Source of the DNA: Chalciporus piperatus
Taxonomy: Eukaryota > Basidiomycota > Agaricomycetes > Boletales > Boletaceae
Direction of reading: 5' to 3'
DNA: 64,000 nt
Assembly: GCA_038093975.1 (NCBI GenBank)
Contig: JBBPTG010000028.1
Coordinates: 124,001 to 188,000 of the forward strand
Both the position numbers and the translations under genes were made by a program. How positions within the stretch are numbered: the first letter of the stretch is position 1; every line of letters starts with the position of its first letter. The notes below the pieces were generated by a model, which searched no databases, was not told the origin of the DNA, and saw only the letters and a list, made by a program, of their open reading frames with translations. Positions 56,503-64,000 of this stretch are shown piece by piece.

Positions 56503-59046
56503 GATAGGCGTACGTGAGCTCTAGAAATGAGCAACAAGTAGAAATCTGTATGTGGGAGGGAGCGTGTCGCAATGCGTTGCAGGTGGGGTGTAAAGGGAGG
56601 AATGTAATATCGTCAATGGTCAATACCGAGCAGAATTTAAAGCATAAGTAGTGGCGACCCACCGAATCCGAACAAACAACAAGTCAGCACTGGAACCTGT
56701 GCAAATCTGGCGGACAATACCAGTTGCAAGTTGCAACGGTAAAAGTGAGACAATTGGCTGGAGGACTGTTGAACAATGGGCCACTCTGGCTTTAATACTA
56801 TTATACCGTGGGGCCACTGGCGCTCCCGCTCGCCCTGAACCTGACCCGTGGCTGTTTTTTTACTGTTCGAAATAGGAAAGCTGTCTCGGACAAGTTTGAG
56901 AATTATGGAAAGTTCGAATGGATGACGGTGACAGGTTTGGCAGTTCGGATCGTTTCGGTATTAGTAACGTTCGCTTGTGTCGAGGTCAGATTTTATTCTC
57001 CACAAATCCACACGCTCCCGGAGTCTCACGGACTCCCTCCTGGCAGCCGCTCCTCCGCATTTATATGACATCTGATACCATGATGAATCCAACTGTCTCT
57101 ACACAGCCATCCGATCCCCGAATCCAACATGAGTACGCATGCAAGGGACCCACAAGTAATAAGTCACAATCAGACTTGCTGCGCAGTTCCCCAGCCCGAG
57201 TGCCCACTGTCAATGTCACTGGTCAGCGTTTCAGCCCAGAGCCGGAGGCGCCGCATACTGAATGTTACTGTGCTACGCACGTAACGCAATAACCGGTCAC
57301 CCTCGGGCGTTCGACCGGTCGGATAGCCTCGTAACGCTTTGCATAAGGAATTCCCATCATGCCAGGGCCCATAGATTGTGTCCTCGTTACAGGGTCGAAG
57401 GCGATCCTCCTGTCGTGTTTCCGCAGAGTCAACTATCCTGTGTGTCCAAGTAAGTTTCATTTCTCCGACACTCAGTACAGCTGAAGATACGTTAATAGAC
57501 CTGAGAACGCCCAACACAGCGGTCACGCTTGTTGGCAAGTCAAGCGTCTGGATCTCTCGACTCTCGAGTGTTGCCAACCTCTCGAGTCTCCATTCAAGTC
57601 TCGCCACGTCATTGGCAAGCCAGTGAGTCGCTGTGAGTATGTACTTAGTTATCTTGTGCCCGATTAAATGAACAGTCAGGACCCCTGCGAGCTCTGGCAA
57701 CGGCAACTTGATATCGCGAAAAAAACTCAAGGTTTCATTGGCCGACTTGATCAGCGCCATTCGGATCAAGCCCGATCAAAGTGCACACAGGCACAGACAA
57801 ATACGCGGATACTTGGCTTATCCCCACTAACGCGAACGGTTGGGAGAACAAACTGAACAATGCCAACTTTGCCCATAGCTGACCCATCCTGGGCCATCCA
57901 CATCCCAACTTCGTCAGCGGCCCTGACACAACATACACATAGTTGCCGTTCTGCATCCGCATAAGCCTCCGGTTAACAAAACTCCGCTCTGCACTCCACG
58001 GGTATATGAATCAGATGAGACCAGTGCTATCTGACGTAGCAGGCGGAAATCGGTCCAAGAGACCTTCAACTTCCTACTCCCCCGCGTAAAGTTTGCAGTC
58101 GACCTTTGCGAAAGTAGTCGGGTGCTGAGCCCAGCAACCAGTGCATTGACAGCGCGATGCTGGAGAACATCAACGAACCTTGTATCGACACTACGGCGGT
58201 GGCTTTTTAGTCTTCAGGGAACCCCCTGTAGGCAGTGAGCGTATTGATCTCTTCATCCCAGATGCAATTGTGGCGGAACAGCAATGGTCCCGCAACTTGC
58301 TAGCGAATCGAACTCATAATCGTTGTGGCGCATGCTTGTGTTGGAGATCAGCACGGAGATTGTTTCTGTGTAAGTGTGTGATCGCATGAATTGACAGATA
58401 CTTAGTTGAACAACCCTCGCAGCGTCTCTCATTCAATGAAAGAGAATGGTCCTCTAAGGACATATCCTGGGTTGATGGAGCCGGTAGGTGCCTAAGAAAC
58501 TCTCATGCTTTGGTGATAAGTAACTTGTGCTGATTGTTGCATTAGAACCTCGAGACTTGACCCAGTACTCTTCATTGAATTTAAAACCATCAACCCGAGC
58601 AGCAGAATAGACCTAGTCTCCCAAGAGTCGGGATGAAGACAGTCGTTCACCCTCCACGAGTAGAGTCCGGACCGCAGTCGACGAGAGAACTGGACACGCC
58701 AAGCCTTTCCCGCATCGTGATGGTAACCAGGCCAAATACGCAGGAGATGCTGACTTGCAGCTGCACAGAGGGGGAATGGTAGTTGAATGACTTTGATGAT
58801 ACCGTTTTGAACAAGATAGAATTACAGTACCTTGCGAATCGTATCGTCCTAGATCGATGGCAGGTTAACTTTTGTTGGTGGGACTTGGCGGCGTTGTTCG
58901 GCCTCCGCAACCCTCCGCATCGCTGTCGCTGTCTGTTTGTCTTAGGCGCTCTTGTACTACAGGCACCGAGCGGCCGTGCGGTTGTGTATGGTGCTCGACA
59001 CATGTTATCCTCGTCCTAACCACTTCGTCAGATTTTCAGAGCGACC
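56503..59046. other. Long intergenic region with unresolved coding traces
   Basis: About 2.5 kb. A 199-codon leftward frame at 57170-57769 (MIRMALIKSANETLSFFRDI) and exon-like traces at 58160-58390 and 58557-58636 (SRLDPVLFIEFKTINPSSRI) are visible. None can be tied to a family. The latter could be a remnant or an upstream exon of a gene related to the next one. Confidence 0.35.
57170..57769 (-). CDS. Unidentified leftward ORF (doubtful)
   Basis: 199 codons without a stop; a Leu/Arg/Glu-rich stretch (LEWRLERLATLESREIQTLD) could form a short coiled coil. No domain is recognised and no promoter or splice support stands out. Confidence 0.25.
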   Translation of the reverse strand: MIRMALIKSANETLSFFRDIKLPLPELAGVLTVHLIGHKITKYILTATHWLANDVARLEWRLERLATLESREIQTLDLPTSVTAVLGVLRSINVSSAVLSVGEMKLTWTHRIVDSAETRQEDRLRPCNEDTIYGPWHDGNSLCKALRGYPTGRTPEGDRLLRYVRSTVTFSMRRLRLWAETLTSDIDSGHSGWGTAQQV

Positions 59047-61347
59047 ATGGAGTCACATATCTCTATCCAGATGGATACCCTTCCATCGTCAGTCAAAGGT
59101 TCTCCAGATACCTCCCAGCATGAATATCCCGAGAAGCAAAAGCCCGTTCAACAAAGCTGTATGCTCGACAAAGCCCCCACTCCAGTGTGAGTCTACATGG
59201 TTGGAAGGCAGCTCTCTCACACCCTTGCTGGTTTTGTTGTCCATTTGACTAATTCGCCACACTTTGGGCTACAGTTATCGCCACGCCGCTCCCTCAGGTC
59301 CATGGCCATGGATGGATTTCGAAGAAGATTTTCCGATAGTATCGGCGCCACCCCCGAGCGCACAGGAAGGTCCAGAAGCAAAATCTTGGAATGGATATCC
59401 TCAAAGTTCATTCCCAAACTGGACGGCGAGTCAGGTCGGACGATGTGAGATGTTGACGGCTTGCCCAGTCGGAGAGAGCAGAGTTTACAAAGTGGACGTG
59501 TTCCATGACGGCGAATTCGACGAAGAGGGTACTCGGTTGGCTGTGATAGACGATAAACAGAGTGAAGATGATTTCTGGAGTTTGATGAACCGTCCAGTAA
59601 GTTGTCGAGGTTCTATAGCATCTACTGCGACAAGACGACGATACCATTCCAGAGGGATGAGAGAGTCCGTGTACGGGCGCTCTTTGCAAAAAATATGACC
59701 AAGGAAGTTTTGCAGATGTTGGGAACGAGGTGAGTAAAAAAAATCATTTCCTCTCGAGATGGGTCGTGAAAGCTCGCGCCACAAGGTATAATGTGGAACC
59801 TTTCTTTTTCTCGTCTTCGACAAACTGGATACCTTCGAGATACCAAGAAGATTTGAAACCGGAGCAAAAAACCGATCGTAAGCACCCTCTACCGCTCAGT
59901 TCTAAATAGGCACTTACAGTATCGCAGACATCACGGTCATTCTCCCATTCATTCGCGCCATTGATGGGGCAACCGTGCACATATCACACCCACACCCACA
60001 CCCACAGGACCCATCCCCCTCGTCCGAACCTTCAGAGGATGAAGGCATGTATTTTTTGGGCTCTTTCTCGGACGTTCCTCATCTTCTTTTCAGACCACTT
60101 GATCATTGATACCCAGGCACCACTCTATCTACGTTCCTGTACGTCATATTTTACGATGCATGATCATATTATTTAGTTTACTTCCCTCTTCCCAGCCGAC
60201 AAATACCTCGTCCAGGACCTCCTCGGGATACACATGGTTCGGACCGTAGAATCTAGCACCATCATATCATACCACTCCAACTTACGAAGCGACACGGCCG
60301 AGCGACTCCACTCCCTTATCAAACGAACTGGTCGAAGCGTGTACTGGTCAAAGATCTTCAAGGGATCGAAAGATCCAACTTGCCTCTTCTTGTGTTTCTT
60401 GTGGTATGCCATGTACGAATGGGACGAAGTTTTCGAGATCCTCTACGCCCACATCAACTATCTAGTTAGTTCAACAACTGTTAACGAGACGACCTCACTC
60501 ATGCACTCTTACTTTGTTTTAGGAGCAATTGGTATTGGCCAGCGAAAATATCAGGGAGACCCGCGAGTTGCACATTATGCAAGCTCATCTACTCTACTAC
60601 CGGACTCTTCTCGAGGATTTCCGCAAATCTGTTGTCTTCGTTCAGGAAACCAAGAATCCCGCCATGCAAGACGCTTCTGTGACGGAAGAAGAACGAGAGC
60701 AATCAGAGAACATCTTGAAGCGAGAAACCGACTATCTTCTTTCGGAAATCGAGAGATTAGAGAGTCAGAGGATGATGCAAACCATGCGATTGAAAAACGT
60801 GATGGATTTGGTAAGATCAAGTCAATCCGTTAACTAGTTTGGTGTAAATATCCGTTTCTTTCTAGGCCTTCGCGAGCGTCAACATCGACGACAGTAAATC
60901 TATGAAGGAGCTCACCTTCGCGACTGTCCGGGACTCGGCTGCGATGAAGCAGGTATGTCAATTCTTTACCACTTCGCAATGCATCGCTGATCATGTTCAT
61001 AGATTTCTTATCTCACGATGGTCTTCTTGCCTGCAAACTTCATGTCGGTGAGTGATCAGAGTTCACCGATATAGCTCATGGGCTCATGATCGATACAGAA
61101 CGTCTTCAGTATGAACGTTGTCGAGATGAATCCTGGAGGTGGGGAAACCCTACTCCATTACGTCGAAGGCGCGATCGGCCTCACGGTCTTCGCCATGTGG
61201 GTCGCCGTGGCGATGCAAGTCGACAGCGCCTTCTTCCCCAGAGACAGTCCCATGTGGAAACGTATCGGATGGCCCATCTTCTATTTCTATGATATGTGTA
61301 TCGTCATGTACCGCAAACGATTCGGCATAAAGTGGAAGAAGACGTGA
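59047..61347 (+). CDS. CorA-like Mg2+ transporter family protein
   Basis: ATG at 59047 gives MESHISIQMDTLPSSVKGSP. An intron joins it to YRHAAPSGPWPWMDFEEDFP and VYKVDVFHDGEFDEEGTRLA, then VRVRALFAKNMTKEVLQML and IISYHSNLRSDTAERLHSLI, the fungal N-terminal domain. A long helical region follows (EEREQSENILKRETDYLLSE, FASVNIDDSKSMKELTFATV). Two membrane segments end it: YLTMVFLPANFMSNVFSMNV, where SMN replaces the bacterial GMN signature, and GAIGLTVFAMWVAVAMQV. The short basic tail ends IKWKKT with stop 61345-61347. Predicted to form a pentameric divalent-cation channel. The SMN form is usual in this fungal branch, so ion selectivity is uncertain. Confidence 0.82.
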
Positions 61348-62247
61348 TGGTTGTTTCGATGGAGGTTCTGGACTGCATGCATGTTGTATACACGATGATA
61401 TGCTTCCTTGTCTTGTGATGCTTGCTTTAATATTTAGATGTTGTTACCCGGATGTATATACTGCATATATCTGCCCACAGGGCACTGACAATAGTTTATG
61501 GACCAAGCACAAGTTTTTGAAACACCGAGGGAGGAGTCAGGACAATGAGGCGAGACTTTGCTTTTGTTAGTCGCTGACACAGTGACACGTCACACCAAGT
61601 TGCTGCCGACGCGTCCAACCGCCGAAGAGACGGTTCGAGACACTTGGTCACCGTATCCCTCGTGACAACCAAGTTTGTTTGAACTTGATTTGAACATTCT
61701 CAGGTTCGGAACAAACAGCGGGATGCAAATCCTCCAAGCTCCCTCGGGACTCGGAACCTGATTGTCGTGAAAGGGACCCAATGGTGGCGCGGCCCCCGGT
61801 CCGGGGTAATGGCAGGTTTCGTGATCATTGACCTCCACTGACCTCCGTTCATCAGTCTCCAAGCTGATCATGTCCCTCGACACTTCTGATATTACCGCAT
61901 ATTCTCCTCTTGGCTCCCACTCCGTCAGGATCCTCGTTCCCGCACTGAGGACGCCGGAAGCCCGCCATCCGTATCATGTGAACCGGTGATGGTTTATTCT
62001 GGAACTAAATGCGGGGCGTGTCGCTCCAGTGTGATGCTTTAAATATGGCTGATCATCTGCCATGGGGATTGTCAAGGCGTCTCAGCGGACCACGAAGTTA
62101 GGAACGTGCATACCTCTTTCCTCAGGGAACCCCTCGTTGCAAGTCAAACGATTAGCGCTCAGCACTCGAATCTCGATTTCGGATTTCGACGCCTTCTGTA
62201 TACTTCAGGTAGCTTTTTGACGCCCAGGAAAAGATTCTAAATTGGAA
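61348..62247. other. Intergenic region
   Basis: About 900 bases between two rightward genes. Frames seen here lack family support; a small palindrome-rich GC patch lies near 61790-61810. Confidence 0.4.
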
Positions 62248-63916
62248 ATGTCGGTGAACGCGGTCGCACCTCCACTCAGCAGGTGGGTCGCATGGCTTTC
62301 TGGGATCTATAGTTCGGGACAGCCACCCGTGCTGGGCACGGTAGACATCGAGGAGATCGAGAATAAGGCGCGGGAGGTTCTCAAGGATACATGTCAGTAG
62401 TTCCTCTCGCTTTCTCTATGTCCTGGAAGGAATGACGTCCTGAATGCTAATGTCCGTCCATTTCCTTGTAGCTGCGTTCTCCTACGTTTTGAAAGGTGCG
62501 GGCACGTCGCAGACATGTGCAGAGAACCGGAGGGCACTGGATAGATGGAAGCTCGTCCCGCGGGTGCTCAACAACGTCGCGGAGCGCAACGTCGAGGTAT
62601 GTCTCAATGGGCGATCAATGATGTTGCGTCACGGTGGTTCACATGCCAGTGTTCGATCTATAGACCACGCTCTTTGGCGTTACCTACTCTGCACCCATTT
62701 TGATCGCTCCTGTCGGTGCACAAGCTTTGATGCACAGCGATGCTGAGCTCGGAACGGCACGTGCAGCGGCAAAAGTTGGCGTCCCTATGATCGTCAGCTC
62801 TGTCGCGAGTCGATCCATGGAAGAGATCGCAGAAGCTCAAGGACCGAACGGTCCCCGCTGGTTCCAGCTCTATTGGTAAGTACACCCGAGTCTCTACTAT
62901 TTCATATCAGGAATTGAACCAGACAAAGGACCCACTCCGTCGAGGTCACCAAGTCCCTTCTTAGTCGTGCCAAAGCCAGCGGATATACCACACTCGTCAT
63001 CACGGTCGACACCATGCTCATCGGTTGGCGTCCACACGACCACAGCATTCCTTTTAGTTGCACCGGCCACGGGTTTGGTGCGCAACAGGGTATCTCGGAC
63101 CCAGTGTTCATGAGCCGTTTTGGTCTCGAGCCTCGCCACGAACGTCCTTCCTTCCCTTTCGACCAAGCGGACACAAAACGGAGAATCGCGGAAGGTGACC
63201 CTGCTGCACAACAAGCGAGGCTTTTGGGAAGTAAATGGGTTGGCGAGGTTGCTTCGGGGATCTTTAGGAGTTGGGACGAGCTTCAGTTCATTAGGGAAAA
63301 CTGGGACGGACCGATCGTCTTGAAAGGAATACTCGCACCCGAGGTATAGATGCAAGGATTGGTGCGCACGTGAAGATCATCTGATCTTGTTCTTTGCAGG
63401 ACGCTGAGAAAGCTATTGACCTCGGTATCGAAGGCATCGTCGTCTCCAATCACGGTATGTCATGTTGTGAATATCTCTCTTTCAGAGAACCAAACGCTCC
63501 CTAGGTGGTCGTCAAGTCGACGGAGCTATCGGAGCTCTCGACGCCCTCGACATGGTCATGCAATCCTCCAAGGTCCGCAAGGCGCAGAGCGAAGGGAAAT
63601 TCACCGTCCTCTTTGACTCCGGTATCCGGACCGGTAGTGACATCCTCAAGGCTCTCGCTTTGGGCGCGCAGGCAGTGTTAAGTACGTTGCCCTCCCTCCG
63701 TATATCAACCGACGCGGTGACTGACAGCAATGCTTATCCGTCTCAGTCGGAAGACCGTTCATGTACGGTCTCGCCATTGCGGGAGAGGCAGGCGTGGAAC
63801 AGATCTTGATGCAGTTGATCGCCGACTTCCACCTTACGATGGGTCTCTGTGCGTTTGGCGATGCCAAAGACGTGGTGGGTGCTCGGGAAAAGATCATGGT
63901 GAAGATGAATCAATAG
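62248..63916 (+). CDS. FMN-dependent alpha-hydroxy-acid oxidase (lactate oxidase/monooxygenase-like)
   Basis: ATG at 62248 gives [20 protein letters not shown]. Five or six introns join the parts: [77 protein letters not shown] and PRWFQLYW. Next come [61 protein letters not shown] with the catalytic His and substrate-binding Arg, [19 protein letters not shown] and [10 protein letters not shown]. This is the full FMN TIM-barrel. The loop around [16 protein letters not shown] matches lactate 2-monooxygenase-like fungal enzymes better than glycolate oxidase. It oxidises a 2-hydroxy acid, probably L-lactate or similar; the substrate is inferred. Stop 63914-63916. Confidence 0.87.
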
Positions 63917-64000
63917 ATGTTTGTCATTGTAGTATCAAACTTGCTGTATTTTTGATACGCTGAAGGCTCGTTTCTAGAAGATGTCATACCGTCTTTTGTT

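Noticed and set aside
61590..61883. 97-codon leftward frame between the CorA-like and oxidase genes
   Set aside because: No family resemblance, no splice or promoter support; likely part of a UTR or chance.
1..64000. CRISPR arrays, bacterial insertion sequences, rRNA or tRNA genes
   Set aside because: None of the expected repeat spacing, cloverleaf or rRNA signatures is visible; the window is eukaryotic nuclear DNA.

Overview
The window looks like a chromosome segment from an Agaricomycete (mushroom-forming basidiomycete). The reasons are dense genes with many ~50-base GT..AG introns, and protein families typical of that class: F-box proteins, a DUF6534-like 7-TM family, a fungal CorA-like family, and Plavaka and Tnp2 DNA transposons. 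No tRNA, rRNA, CRISPR or bacterial feature was seen. Species cannot be told from the sequence alone.

Layout. 1-8650: the 3' end of an unknown gene, an O-fucosyltransferase-like gene, and a ~2.7-kb tandem duplication that carries the 3' end of that gene plus a fungal membrane-protein gene. 8651-18132: an F-box gene cut in two by a complete 7.9-kb Plavaka transposon (Plavaka-1, 8867-16743) with 24-bp perfect terminal inverted repeats (TIRs) and a 2-bp target duplication. 18466-23407: ordinary host genes (TFIIF beta subunit, P-loop kinase-like ATPase, DUF6534-like membrane protein). 24936-25338: a truncated third copy of the duplicated membrane-protein gene.

25339-54414: a 29-kb nested mobile region bounded by ~450-bp TIRs. 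The outer element is a Tnp2-type (CACTA-like) transposon carrying five genes: a large coiled-coil companion gene, two small genes, a WD40 gene with a C-terminal membrane segment, and the Tnp2 transposase. Its companion gene is interrupted by a second Plavaka element (26735-35373) and by a chromodomain gypsy retrotransposon with LTRs that look identical (36315-43500). Conceptually removing each insertion with one copy of its target duplication rejoins the companion reading frame, so the nesting is well supported. The outer element without its guests would be about 13.2 kb.

54856-63916: host genes again: an ArsB/citrate-transporter-like permease, a CorA-like Mg2+ transporter and an FMN-dependent alpha-hydroxy-acid oxidase.

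How parts work together. Each Plavaka has a transposase and a divergently transcribed companion gene, with a pyrimidine-rich repeat tract beyond the companion's 3' end. The Tnp2 element has its own different gene set. The relative order of arrival is inferred: Tnp2 element (diverged TIRs), then Plavaka-2 (23/26 TIR match), then gypsy (identical LTRs). Plavaka-1 (24/24 TIR match) is also young. The strongest candidate for something undescribed is the five-gene Tnp2 element, with its WD40-membrane protein and small cargo proteins.
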